Assembly (NCBI RefSeq): GCF_003611465.1
Contig: NZ_RAXV01000005.1
Coordinates: 45,911-109,910, forward strand
Reading direction: 5' to 3'
Source of the DNA: Acinetobacter tianfuensis
GTDB lineage: Bacteria > Pseudomonadota > Gammaproteobacteria > Pseudomonadales > Moraxellaceae
Length of the DNA stretch: 64,000 nucleotides
Position 1 is the stretch's first letter. The number at the start of each line of letters is the position of its first letter. Shown here piece after piece: positions 28,174 to 36,331 of this stretch. The position numbers and the translations under genes are program-made. Under the pieces are notes generated by a model that saw only the letters and a program-made list of their open reading frames with translations, searched no databases and was not told where the DNA came from.

Positions 28174-29454
28174 ATGATAAACCTGCAGCATGAGCATTGG
28201 TCGAACTGGTCAGGCTCACAAAAGGCGTCTCCTAAAATTATCCAGCCCAGCAGCTTAGATGCGCTGCAATCCGCAGTACGCATGTATCCTAAAATACGGA
28301 CAGCGGGGGCAGGGCATTCTTTCAGCGCTTTAGCTCAAACCAATGATGTTTTAATCAATTTAGACCATTTTCGCGGCATTGCTGAACATGACGCTGCGCT
28401 GTGTCAAAGTACAATTTATGCAGGCACTCGGCTGTACGCTGCAGGTGAAAAGCTTTCTGCCTTTAATCAGGCGCTGATTAATCAAGGTGATATTGATCAG
28501 CAAAGTCTAGCTGGCGCTGTTGCTACAGGGACTCATGGCACAGGTGCAGGTTTAAGCTGCCTATCTGCCAATGTGGCAGGTTTTGAATTGGTCACTGCAG
28601 ATGGAGATGCAGTGTGGTGTGACGCTGAGCAAAATGCTGAGCTGTATCAGGCAGGCCGTATCAGTTTGGGCAGTCTGGGCATTATGACAAAAATAAAAAT
28701 GCAATGCCGTCCGATGTACCGCTTAAAAGAACATATCCGCCTTTGTTCTATGGATGAGCTGACAGAACATCTGGATCAGTGGAAATTGAAACATCGGCAT
28801 ATTGAGTTTTGGTCGTTTATACATTCGCCGCAGGTTATTTTAAAAACTTTAGATGAAACAGATGAGCCAATGCAGCCCAAGCCAGCAGCATGGCTGGATG
28901 AAGATGTTTTATTGAAATTTTGCGCTGAACTGACCCGCTTATGTCCAGTGTTAAATCCATGGCTGCAGAGACTGGTCAGCGTATTTGTTCAGCCTTCTGC
29001 AGCTGTAGATTGGTCCAGCCGTATTTTTCCTGCTGTGCGTGAAACCCGTTTTAATGAAATGGAATATCAGCTGCCCATAAATCAGGGTTTGGCCTGCTGG
29101 GAAGAGTTAATGCACTGTTTAAAAAAAGCGCGTGTCCCGATGTTTTTTCCAATCGAATTCAGATATGTTCGAGGAGATGATATTTGGCTCAGTCCGTTTT
29201 ATCAGCAGGATTCAGTTTCTATTTCTGTACATCAGTTTTATAAACAGGATTATCGGACGGTATTTAATCTTGCAGAGCCTATTTTCTGGAAATATGGCGC
29301 ACGTCCGCATTGGGGGAAACTGCATTCTTTGCAGGCCGCTGAATTGCGTGAGCTGTATCCGAAATGGGATGAATTTATGCAGCTGCGTCAGCAATTAGAC
29401 CCTGCAGATAAATGGTTAAACCCATATTTAGAAGGGTTATTCAAAGTAAAATAA
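28174..29454 (+). CDS. FAD-linked oxidase, D-arabinono-1,4-lactone oxidase family
   Basis: 426 residues from ATG 28174 (AAGGAATA upstream), preferred to an ATG 21 bases earlier. The FAD_binding_4 domain carries RTAGAGHSFSAL, with the His that is covalently bound to FAD in sugar-lactone oxidases, and VATGTHGTG near residue 120. The ALO C-terminal domain ends with RPHWGKLH near 390. Family members oxidise aldonolactones or polyols. The next gene starts 11 bases downstream, so the two are probably one operon. Confidence 0.9.
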   Translation: MINLQHEHWSNWSGSQKASPKIIQPSSLDALQSAVRMYPKIRTAGAGHSFSALAQTNDVLINLDHFRGIAEHDAALCQSTIYAGTRLYAAGEKLSAFNQALINQGDIDQQSLAGAVATGTHGTGAGLSCLSANVAGFELVTADGDAVWCDAEQNAELYQAGRISLGSLGIMTKIKMQCRPMYRLKEHIRLCSMDELTEHLDQWKLKHRHIEFWSFIHSPQVILKTLDETDEPMQPKPAAWLDEDVLLKFCAELTRLCPVLNPWLQRLVSVFVQPSAAVDWSSRIFPAVRETRFNEMEYQLPINQGLACWEELMHCLKKARVPMFFPIEFRYVRGDDIWLSPFYQQDSVSISVHQFYKQDYRTVFNLAEPIFWKYGARPHWGKLHSLQAAELRELYPKWDEFMQLRQQLDPADKWLNPYLEGLFKVK

Positions 29455-29465
29455 GTGGATTGAAC

Positions 29466-30617
29466 ATGCAGGAAGCATATTTTCAGAATTTAAATCAAGC
29501 GCTGAAACAGCAGGGTAATGGTATGCCGCAGCTGGTGATAGATGTGCAGCGGTTTGAGGCGAATTTTGATTGGCTGAAACAGCATTGGCCTAAAGGTCTA
29601 AAGCCGCGTTTAGCAGTTAAATCATTGGCATGTGCTGAGTTATTGCATCGTGCTGCGCAAGGTTTAGATACACAGGCTTTTATGCTGTTCCATATGCCGC
29701 ATTTGCAGGAGGTGTTTGCGCTTTTTCCAGCGGCGGATATTTTATTTGGCAAGCCGATGCCCATACAGGCGCTGAAGTCTTTGGATGCAGCTGCGCTGCA
29801 ATATGTGCCGAAAGTACAATGGTTAATTGATAGCACAGCGCGTCTTGAGCAATATTTGGCATTTGCGCAGCAGCATCAATTGCAGCTGCGGATCAATTTA
29901 GAAATTAATATTGGAATGCGCCGCGGAGGTTTTGCAGAAGCAGATCCGTTTAAGGCCGCATTAGCATTTATCCGGCTGCATCCGCAGCAGTTTAAGCTAA
30001 GCGGTTTGATGGGGTATGATGCGCATGTGCAAAAAATGCCGAAACCGTTCTTCTGCGCAGATAAAATTTATCAGCAGTCTCAGCAGCGCTATCAGCAATT
30101 TATTCAAGCTGTTGCGGATGTTTTTCCTGAGATGGATTTGCACGAGCTGACACTGAATGGCGCAGGCAGTCCGACATTGCTGGCACACTTGGATGAAACG
30201 GTATGCAATGATTTGACCTTAGGTTCAATGCTGTTGAAGCCGCATGATTTTGCAATCGACAGTCTGGCTGATCAGCAGTCTGCTTTATGGATTGCAGCTC
30301 CCGTTTTAAAAGTGATAGAACAGGTACAGCTGCCTGAGCTGGATTGGCTTGCACCTTTGATGCAGCAAAAAGCAGTTTTTATTTACGGCGGCTATTGGCG
30401 CGGTGTATGTGTCTATCCTGCAGGAGCTAAACCGCATGTTTTATATGGCCGCAGTTCCAATCAGGAAATGCTGCAGCTGCCAAAGCACAGCCGTATTGCA
30501 GCAGATGATTATGTTTTCATACAGCCCAGCCAAAGTGAGTCTATCATTCCGCAATTTGCTCAGCTTTGGCTGTATGACAAAGGACAGCTAAGGGCCTATC
30601 CGACATTTCGAGAATAA
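29466..30617 (+). CDS. PLP fold-type III enzyme (alanine racemase N-domain, D-threonine aldolase-like)
   Basis: 383 residues from ATG 29466; the longer frame overlaps the oxidase gene. The N-terminal TIM barrel shows PRLAVKS, whose Lys is the expected Schiff-base residue near residue 44. The C-terminal domain matches D-threonine aldolase/DSD1-type proteins in outline, but the usual metal-ligand segment (P-x-H-x-C/D) reads PSQSES, so the classical Mn/Zn-dependent aldolase or dehydratase reaction is doubtful. Coupled with the FAD lactone-oxidase-like gene. Substrate unknown. Confidence 0.82.
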   Translation: MQEAYFQNLNQALKQQGNGMPQLVIDVQRFEANFDWLKQHWPKGLKPRLAVKSLACAELLHRAAQGLDTQAFMLFHMPHLQEVFALFPAADILFGKPMPIQALKSLDAAALQYVPKVQWLIDSTARLEQYLAFAQQHQLQLRINLEINIGMRRGGFAEADPFKAALAFIRLHPQQFKLSGLMGYDAHVQKMPKPFFCADKIYQQSQQRYQQFIQAVADVFPEMDLHELTLNGAGSPTLLAHLDETVCNDLTLGSMLLKPHDFAIDSLADQQSALWIAAPVLKVIEQVQLPELDWLAPLMQQKAVFIYGGYWRGVCVYPAGAKPHVLYGRSSNQEMLQLPKHSRIAADDYVFIQPSQSESIIPQFAQLWLYDKGQLRAYPTFRE

Positions 30618-30645
30618 AAAGAGCGCTGTTTGCGCCCTCTTTTTG
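30616..30645 (+). terminator. Terminator of the oxidase/PLP-enzyme operon
   Basis: AAAAAGAG / CTCTTTTT with an inner CGC/GCG pairing and a 2-base bulge, overlapping the stop codon region. Confidence 0.7.
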
Positions 30646-31159
30646 GCAATTTGTCAAAAGGCGCACCCATGGCAGCAGTGGGGCCGCAATGGCCAAATGT
30701 GCTCGGGCCATTGCGGGCAAGCTCTAAAATGAATTTGTTGTGCGGTTCTTCTGGCGCGCTTTGTGAGTCAGCATATAAGCCTTGATAGCTGCTGCGGTCA
30801 TATTCCTGCGGGTTTTTTCTTTCCCATGCTGTAATTTCTTCGATATCAACACAGACATAATTATCTTCAATCCATGCTTTAAATTTTTATTGATATAGCG
30901 CGGATTAATGCCTGTTTTATAAATATAGTGCGAGCCATGAAGGCCGCAGACCAATTTTATCATCCAGAATATGCGCATCGGCCATCAGTGCGCTGCGGTG
31001 CTGACAGCGTCCATACATAACAATCACTTGTTCTGTTTCGCCGTCTTCAAGACGCAATACGACAAGATCGACATTGGCAGCTAAAGCATATGCGGGTTTA
31101 AGCGGATCTAAAGAAGAGCAAGGGGGAAGTTTATGAGCTTGTATAATACCTGCCTGCAT
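30646..31159 (-). pseudogene. Decayed Rieske [2Fe-2S] / FMN glutamate-synthase-family gene (N-terminal remnant)
   Basis: Read on the minus strand from an ATG at 31159, the first frame gives a Rieske N-terminus (DLVVLRLEDG..GRCQHRSALMADAHILDDK), with the first Cys-x-His pair. One extra base near 30951 shifts it; the next frame carries CGLHGSHYIYKTG, the second Cys-x2-His pair. A second shift in a homopolymer near 30881-30886 leads to KAWIEDNYVCVDIEEITAW, YDRSSYQGLY and ELARNGPSTFGHCGPTAAMGAP, where the glutamate-synthase part begins. Similarity ends at 30646, beside the neighbour's terminator, so the large C-terminal domain is deleted. This fills most of the 854-base gap before thrS. Confidence 0.8.
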
Positions 31160-31426
31160 GATGATTTCAGTGGGTATGAACGTTTATAAAGTTAGATGAG
31201 GCTTGATATACATAAGCCAAAATTCAGTATTGTTGTTTGCACAGCATATAGAGCTTTGCCGCTGAAATCTTGGCGAATGACAGGCAGTCTTGTAAATGAA
31301 GACAGAAAAATCAACTTCGCAGGCATTAAAGGTTTATTAAAACGTGTGACCTGTGTAAAATTCTAAGCGATTTTTATTTATCCACCGTTTTTATCTTTTG
31401 GGTTTTGCCCCGATCATAATCTCGCG

Positions 31427-31455
31427 GTGACATGCTCCATTGTACGGGGCATCAC
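31427..31455 (+). promoter_or_regulatory. tRNA-Thr anticodon-arm mimic in the thrS leader (putative ThrRS operator)
   Basis: A 7-bp stem ATGCTCC / GGGGCAT (one G-U pair) closes a 7-base loop ATTGTAC; GTG/CAC extends it past a 2-base bulge. Numbered as an anticodon loop, the loop has U at 33, UGU at 34-36 and A at 37, the anticodon of tRNA-Thr(UGU). It ends 5 bases before the Shine-Dalgarno (AAGGA, 31460-31464). E. coli ThrRS represses its own mRNA by binding such a mimic. Function here is inferred. A weak -10 (CATAAT, 31415-31420) would start the RNA just before it. Confidence 0.6.
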
Positions 31456-31471
31456 TCCTTAAGGATTTTTT

Positions 31472-33394
31472 ATGCCAATTATCACTTTGCCCAATGGCGA
31501 TCAAAAACAATTTGATCAAGCCGTATCTGTGATGGACGTTGCGCTGAGCATCGGTCCTGGTCTTGCTAAAAATACTGTTGCCGGAAAGGTAAACGGTAAA
31601 TTAGTTGATGCTTCTGATTTAATTACAGAAGATGCAAGCCTGCAAATTATCACGCCTAAAGATGACGAAGGTGTTGAAATTATTCGTCACTCTTGTGCTC
31701 ACTTAGTGGGGCATGCGGTTAAGCAATTGTTCCCTGAAGCAAAGATGGTCATTGGCCCTGTCATTGAAGATGGTTTTTATTACGACATCTTCAGCGCGAA
31801 GCCATTTACACCTGAAGATATGGCTGCCATCGAAGAGCGTATGAAAAAGCTCATCGATCAAGATTATGATGTCATCAAAAAAATGACCCCGCGTGACGAA
31901 GTGATTGCAGAATTCACAGCACGCGGCGAAGACTACAAATTACGCTTGATTGCAGACATGCCTGAAGAAACGCAAATGGGCTTGTACTACCATCAAGACT
32001 ATTTGGATATGTGCCGTGGTCCGCACGTACCAAATACAAAATTCTTAAAAGCATTTAAATTGACTAAAATGTCAGGCGCTTACTGGCGCGGTGATGCGAA
32101 AAACGAACAATTGCAGCGTATTTACGGTACAGCTTGGGCCGACAAAAAACAGCTAGCTGCGTATATCAAACGTATTGAAGAAGCTGAAAAGCGTGACCAC
32201 CGTAAAATCGGTAAAGCTTTAGATTTGTTCCATATGCAAGAAGAAGCGCCGGGTATGGTGTTCTGGCATCCAAACGGCTGGACCATTTACCAAGTGCTTG
32301 AGCAATACATGCGCAAAGTGCAGCAAGACAATGGTTATGAAGAAATCCGTACCCCGCAAGTAGTGGATTTCACGCTTTGGGAAAAATCTGGACATGCTGC
32401 CAACTATGCAGACAACATGTTCACAACGCATTCTGAAAACCGCAACTATGCGGTGAAGCCAATGAACTGCCCATGTCACGTGCAAGTATTCAACCAAGGT
32501 TTAAAATCGTATCGTGATCTTCCGGTACGTCTTGCTGAATTTGGTTCATGTCACCGTAACGAACCATCGGGTTCATTGCACGGCATTATGCGTGTACGCG
32601 GCTTTACCCAAGATGATGCGCACATTTTCTGTACCAAAGAGCAGATTGGAACTGAAGTTGCAGACTTTATTAAACTGACTTTAGATGTGTATAAAGACTT
32701 TGGCTTTGAAGAAGTGCAAATGAAATTGTCGACACGTCCAGAAAAACGTGTGGGTGATGACAAACTTTGGGACATGGCAGAAAAATCTTTGGCCGATGCT
32801 TTAGATGCTGCTGGTCTTGAATGGGAACTGCAGCCGGGTGAGGGTGCATTCTACGGTCCAAAAATTGAATTCTCTTTGAAAGACTGCTTAGGTCGAGTAT
32901 GGCAGTGTGGTACAATTCAATGCGACTTCAACTTGCCAGAACGTCTTGATGCTTCATATGTGACTGAAGACAATGACCGCGATCAGCCCGTCATGCTTCA
33001 TCGTGCAATTCTTGGCAGTTTTGAACGTTTTATTGGTATACTTATTGAACACTATGCTGGTTTCATGCCGCCTTGGCTGTCTCCAATTCAAGCATGTGTG
33101 ATGAACATTACCGATTCACAGGCAGAAGCATGTGAGTCAGTCGTCGCTAAACTTAAAGAAAGCGGTATCCGCGCGATTTCAGACTTGAGAAATGAGAAAA
33201 TCGGCTTTAAGATTCGTGAACGTACTTTAGAGCGTATTCCTTACTTATTGGTTCTTGGTGACCGTGAAGTTGAGGAAGGTACAGTGAATGTGCGTACCCG
33301 CTCAGGAAAAAATTTGGGTACTATGTCAATCGACGCTTTCGTTGACTTAGTAAAAGCAGCCGTTGCCGAACGCGGCCGGTACATTGTGGAGTAA
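31472..33394 (+). CDS. thrS: Threonyl-tRNA synthetase
   Basis: 640 residues: N-terminal TGS domain (1-61), editing domain with [16 protein letters not shown] (about 73-88; zinc-independent HxxxH editing site), a class II catalytic core with the catalytic Zn ligands (Cys in MNCPCH near 333, and His residues) and a C-terminal anticodon domain. It charges tRNA-Thr. The leader carries a tRNA-like hairpin. The infC start codon lies five bases after its stop. Confidence 0.98.
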   Translation: MPIITLPNGDQKQFDQAVSVMDVALSIGPGLAKNTVAGKVNGKLVDASDLITEDASLQIITPKDDEGVEIIRHSCAHLVGHAVKQLFPEAKMVIGPVIEDGFYYDIFSAKPFTPEDMAAIEERMKKLIDQDYDVIKKMTPRDEVIAEFTARGEDYKLRLIADMPEETQMGLYYHQDYLDMCRGPHVPNTKFLKAFKLTKMSGAYWRGDAKNEQLQRIYGTAWADKKQLAAYIKRIEEAEKRDHRKIGKALDLFHMQEEAPGMVFWHPNGWTIYQVLEQYMRKVQQDNGYEEIRTPQVVDFTLWEKSGHAANYADNMFTTHSENRNYAVKPMNCPCHVQVFNQGLKSYRDLPVRLAEFGSCHRNEPSGSLHGIMRVRGFTQDDAHIFCTKEQIGTEVADFIKLTLDVYKDFGFEEVQMKLSTRPEKRVGDDKLWDMAEKSLADALDAAGLEWELQPGEGAFYGPKIEFSLKDCLGRVWQCGTIQCDFNLPERLDASYVTEDNDRDQPVMLHRAILGSFERFIGILIEHYAGFMPPWLSPIQACVMNITDSQAEACESVVAKLKESGIRAISDLRNEKIGFKIRERTLERIPYLLVLGDREVEEGTVNVRTRSGKNLGTMSIDAFVDLVKAAVAERGRYIVE

Positions 33395-33399
33395 CAGCG

Positions 33400-33951
33400 A
33401 TTAAACAGCCTGACCGTAATCAACAGGGCGGTAGCAAATCAAACCGTCCTGCTTTGAATGATGAAATTCGTGCAAAAGAAGTCCGTCTTGTAGACGAAAA
33501 TGGTGAGCAAAAAGGTATTGTTAGCTTGGCAGACGCATTGCGCGCTGCTGAAAGTGTTGAGCTTGATCTTGTTGAGATCGTAGCAAACGCTGAGCCGCCT
33601 GTTTGTAAAATCATGGACTTCAACAAGCATTTGTTTGATCTAAAGCAAAAGCAGAAAGAAGCGAAGAAAAAACAGCATCAAGTACAGGTGAAAGAAATCA
33701 AGCTACGCCCTGGTACTGATGTTGGTGATTACAACGTAAAATTACGTGCAATCACTAAGTTCCTTGAAGAAGGCAACAAGGTAAAAATTACCCTTCGTTT
33801 CCGCGGCCGTGAAATGGCGCACCAGCAGCTTGGCTTGGCTCAACTTCAAAAAGTTGAAGCAGATGTGGCTGAAATTGGTGTAGTTGAGCAATCACCGAAA
33901 ATGGAAGGCCGTCAAATGGGTATGTTGCTTGGTCCTAAAAAGAAAAAGTAA
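33400..33951 (+). CDS. infC: Translation initiation factor IF-3, AUU start
   Basis: 183 residues when read from ATT at 33400. The longest frame from a normal start (TTG 33454) would lose the first 18 residues, yet upstream codons continue as a typical basic IF-3 N-terminus ([23 protein letters not shown]). GGAG sits 8 bases before the ATT, across the thrS stop. AUU start codons are the known basis of infC autoregulation, because IF-3 rejects non-canonical starts. The N-domain ([19 protein letters not shown]), basic linker and C-domain ([12 protein letters not shown]) are complete. Confidence 0.95.
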   Translation: MKQPDRNQQGGSKSNRPALNDEIRAKEVRLVDENGEQKGIVSLADALRAAESVELDLVEIVANAEPPVCKIMDFNKHLFDLKQKQKEAKKKQHQVQVKEIKLRPGTDVGDYNVKLRAITKFLEEGNKVKITLRFRGREMAHQQLGLAQLQKVEADVAEIGVVEQSPKMEGRQMGMLLGPKKKK

Positions 33952-33966
33952 TGATCCATTGATCTT

Positions 33967-33999
33967 AAAAAAAGCACTGCCTATGCAGTGCTTTTTTTA
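33967..33999 (+). terminator. Terminator of thrS-infC
   Basis: A stem AAGCACTGC / GCAGTGCTT, loop CTAT, followed by seven T. It separates infC from rpmI-rplT, with which it is co-transcribed in E. coli. Confidence 0.9.
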
Positions 34000-34067
34000 T
34001 GCCCATTGTGTTAAAAGCCATTGATCAGCAAAGGGCTTTTAACTGTGGCTTTATTCTAAGTGATTCA

Positions 34068-34520
34068 TTATTTTATAGAATGTTCATCTGTTAATAGCTT
34101 CTGACCAATTGGAATTTTGCGAGGCATTTTCTCTTCAGGGACAATACGCTGCAGCTGAATAGTCAGCAAGCCATTTTCAAAATGAGCATGCTGGACTTCA
34201 ATATGTTCATCTAAGCGTAATGAAAGCTTAAATGAGCGGCGGGCAATGCCTTTATGCAAGTACTCGGCTGTATCATCTTCGGTCTGATCAGCATGCTTGC
34301 CAGAAATGCTCAGAACTTGATTCTCTAAATGAATACTTAATTCATCTTGCTTAAAACCCGCTGCAGAAACAATAATCCGGTAATTATGATCACCTGTTTT
34401 TTCAATGTTATATGCTGGGTAATGTTGTGTTTCACTGAGCAGCGCATGATCAAATAAATCGTTTAAACGATCAAAGCCAATACTGCGGCAGAATAATGGA
34501 GTTAAGCTTAAATTACTCAT
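34068..34520 (-). CDS. Small heat shock protein (Hsp20/IbpA-like)
   Basis: 150 residues with the alpha-crystallin domain (about 38-130): YNIEKTGDHNYRI, AGFKQDELSIHLENQVLSISG and the GLL signature (NGLLTIQLQ). ATP-independent holdase of cytoplasmic aggregates. AGGAGG precedes the start, and it is folded in a predicted thermometer hairpin. A sigma-32-like promoter lies further upstream. Confidence 0.93.
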   Translation of the reverse strand: MSNLSLTPLFCRSIGFDRLNDLFDHALLSETQHYPAYNIEKTGDHNYRIIVSAAGFKQDELSIHLENQVLSISGKHADQTEDDTAEYLHKGIARRSFKLSLRLDEHIEVQHAHFENGLLTIQLQRIVPEEKMPRKIPIGQKLLTDEHSIK

Positions 34521-34526
34521 TGATAA

Positions 34527-34549
34527 AACCTCCTACATTCAGCAAAGTG
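34527..34549 (-). promoter_or_regulatory. ROSE-type RNA thermometer hairpin over the hsp20 Shine-Dalgarno
   Basis: In the mRNA sense, ACUUUGCU pairs with AGGAGGU around the loop GAAUGU: U-A, C-G, then one unpaired G, then U-G, U-A, U-G, C-G and A-U. A single bulged G opposite the Shine-Dalgarno (UUGCU against AGGA) is the hallmark of ROSE elements, which melt on heat shock. The start codon follows 8 bases after the Shine-Dalgarno. Confidence 0.65.
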
Positions 34550-34560
34550 ATATAAATAAG

Positions 34561-34610
34561 CAACCTTTGCGCCCATGTAGGCATTGGTTGGATTCTCAGC
34601 AATATCAACC
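34561..34610 (-). promoter_or_regulatory. Two mutually exclusive hairpins in the hsp20 leader
   Basis: In the mRNA sense the order is GGUUG (34606-34610), CAACC (34586-34590), GGUUG (34561-34565). The middle CAACC can pair with either partner; the downstream choice also gains GCC/GGC inside, the upstream one gains AU/AU. ROSE leaders usually have upstream helices, but the shared arm suggests switching. Confidence 0.45.
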
Positions 34611-34629
34611 AATTATTGCTGTACTTTTT

Positions 34630-34657
34630 ATATCTGTATCGCTTAAAAAAATTCAAG
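34630..34657 (-). promoter_or_regulatory. Sigma-32-like promoter for hsp20
   Basis: On the minus strand CTTGAA (34652-34657) matches the heat-shock -35, and CAGATATA-like bases lie about 14-15 bases downstream as a poor match to CCCCATNT. The -10 is weak, so this is tentative. The rest of the 319-base gap up to the GST gene is AT-rich and shows nothing else. Confidence 0.35.
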
Positions 34658-34839
34658 AAAAAATTTAAAAAAATTCATTCTCTTTATTTGATAATTGATT
34701 GATAAATGTAAAGTCTGCTGTGCTTGTTTTAAGATTCTAATTTCAGTTCAACTTAATGTTTCTTCATTCAAAGCATGCTATAAACAGTATGAAAACTCGA
34801 CAATGTAAACTAAAACGAGAAAAGCAGCAGGATTTTTAC

Positions 34840-35457
34840 ATGATAGATTTGTATTATTGGGGAACGCCCAATGGACATAAAATTACCATTGCTTTAGAGG
34901 AAATGGGGCTCGAATATCAGATTTTCCCGATTAATATTTTGGAAAATGACCAGTTTCAGCCAGACTTTTTGAAAATATCCCCAAACAATAAAATTCCAGC
35001 CATTGTGGATCAGAACGGCCCGCGCGGTGAGGCGATTTCAATTTTCGAATCTGGCGCTATTTTGCAGTACTTAGGCCGTAAAACGGGGCTATTTTATCCT
35101 GAAAATGAGTTTGAACGCGTTGAAGTCGAGCAATGGCTGATGTGGCAGATGGGCGGTTTAGGACCGATGCTCGGGCAGAATCATCATTTTGGTCGTTTTG
35201 CAGCGGAAAAAATTCCCTATGCTATTGACCGTTATGTCGCCGAGACCAAACGTTTGTACGGCGTGTTGAATAAGCAGCTGATCGGGCAAAAGTATGTGGC
35301 TGGTGAATATTCCATTGCAGATATGGCTATTTTGCCATGGATACTGCGGCATGAGTGGCAGCAAATTCAGCTGGAAGACTACCCTTATGTCAAAGAGTAT
35401 GTTGAGCGTTTAACAGCACGTCCAGCGGTGCAAAAGGCATTAGCCATTCGGGTCTAA
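34840..35457 (+). CDS. Glutathione S-transferase family (YfcG/Ure2-like)
   Basis: 205 residues from ATG 34840 (CAGGA upstream); the upstream in-frame start adds 28 residues unlike the family. The thioredoxin-fold N-domain begins YYWGTPNGHK, the TPNGxK signature of YfcG/Ure2-type enzymes, which have disulfide reductase activity in E. coli. ESGAILQYL (glutathione gamma-glutamyl contact) follows near residue 68. The C-domain has the usual SIADMAILPW N-capping motif. Confidence 0.9.
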   Translation: MIDLYYWGTPNGHKITIALEEMGLEYQIFPINILENDQFQPDFLKISPNNKIPAIVDQNGPRGEAISIFESGAILQYLGRKTGLFYPENEFERVEVEQWLMWQMGGLGPMLGQNHHFGRFAAEKIPYAIDRYVAETKRLYGVLNKQLIGQKYVAGEYSIADMAILPWILRHEWQQIQLEDYPYVKEYVERLTARPAVQKALAIRV

Positions 35458-35503
35458 ATTGCAGCCGAAGCCTTTTGTGTTAAGATGAAGCTAACTAAAA
35501 ATG

Positions 35504-35531
35504 AAAACCACCCAATCTGCGGTGGTTTTTT
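35504..35531 (+). terminator. Terminator of the GST gene
   Basis: A stem AAAACCACC / GGTGGTTTT and T-run, ending 14 bases before the next start codon at 35545. This rules out the longer start at 35485 for that gene. Confidence 0.8.
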
Positions 35532-35544
35532 ATTGGATAAATTT

Positions 35545-35829
35545 ATGAAAGCATTTTTCTTAAACTTGACCCGCATTGTGGAAAACAATCCTCGGGTTTA
35601 TTTTGCGATTATTGCCGGCATTGTGCTGTGTTTGATGCTGTTTATTGCAGAAGCTGTGCATATTCAAAATTTGGCAAATGGCATGCATACTGCAGATCAA
35701 GCTCTGCTGCGTGAAGCAATTCAGCCTGTTTCATCGCGTTATACTTGGTCTAGAGGCTTCGTTATTGCGGTGATGGCCGTATGGTCAACTTTAGAATACC
35801 GTAAAACGAAAAAACAGCTGGGTCTTTAA
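35545..35829 (+). CDS. Small hypothetical inner-membrane protein
   Basis: 94 residues with two hydrophobic segments (about 18-38, IIAGIVLCLMLFIAEAV, and about 70-83, GFVIAVMAVWS) and a basic C-terminus (YRKTKKQLG). The start lies just after the GST terminator. Nineteen bases separate it from the DedA-like gene. I do not recognise the family. Confidence 0.65.
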   Translation: MKAFFLNLTRIVENNPRVYFAIIAGIVLCLMLFIAEAVHIQNLANGMHTADQALLREAIQPVSSRYTWSRGFVIAVMAVWSTLEYRKTKKQLGL

Positions 35830-35847
35830 GCAGGCCGAGCAGGCATC

Positions 35848-36279
35848 ATGGGCATGGCATTATTTTTACTGTTTTTATCTGCATTTGGCGCGGCTACACT
35901 GCTGCCGCTTCAGTCGGAAGCGGTGCTGCTGGGGCTGCTTTCGCAAAGCAGCTATAGCATATTGGCGCTGATTGCTGCGGCCAGTATTGGAAATGTTTTA
36001 GGTTCATGTGTGAACTGGTGGCTGGGCCTGAAAATAGAACATTATAAGAACAAAAAATGGTTTCCTGTCTCAGAAGCTAAAATGCTGCAGGCGCAAGGGT
36101 TTTACCAAAAGTACGGTTATTGGTCTTTATTGCTGAGCTGGATACCAATCATCGGCGATCCTATTACGCTCATTGCTGGCCTGCTGAAAGAAAGATTTTG
36201 GCGTTTTTTGCTGCTGGTCTCTGTGGCTAAAATTGGCCGCTACCTCTGTGTATATCTAATTTTTATCCATATTTTTTGA
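35848..36279 (+). CDS. YqaA-family DedA/SNARE-associated membrane protein
   Basis: 143 residues, short like YqaA. Features are E24 in LLPLQSEAVLLGLL, GNVLGSCVNWWLG, and the conserved Arg- or Pro-rich turn with SWIPIIGDPITLIAGLLK before the last helix. DedA-like proteins are linked to lipid flipping and membrane homeostasis; a specific role is unknown. Confidence 0.85.
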   Translation: MGMALFLLFLSAFGAATLLPLQSEAVLLGLLSQSSYSILALIAAASIGNVLGSCVNWWLGLKIEHYKNKKWFPVSEAKMLQAQGFYQKYGYWSLLLSWIPIIGDPITLIAGLLKERFWRFLLLVSVAKIGRYLCVYLIFIHIF

Positions 36280-36292
36280 TACAGCAGGCAAT

Positions 36293-36325
36293 AAAAAGGC
36301 GAACCATGATGGCTCGCCTTTTTTA
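36293..36325. terminator. Bidirectional terminator between yqaA-like and TonB-like genes
   Basis: AAAAAGGCGAnCC / GGnTCGCCTTTTTT with ATGAT loop. Confidence 0.85.
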
Positions 36326-36331
36326 TTTCGC

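Noticed and set aside
30724..31159. Two separate small minus-strand proteins
   Set aside because: Together with a third frame they reconstruct one Rieske/FMN-glutamate-synthase N-terminus, so they are pieces of a pseudogene.
31427..31455. A tRNA gene before thrS
   Set aside because: Only an anticodon-arm-like hairpin is present; there is no acceptor stem, D-arm, T-arm or CCA.
33454..33456. TTG as the infC start
   Set aside because: It falls inside the conserved N-terminal segment; ATT 33400 gives the normal IF-3 length and has the ribosome binding site.
35485..35544. An earlier start for the 94-residue membrane protein
   Set aside because: That segment contains the terminator hairpin of the GST gene.
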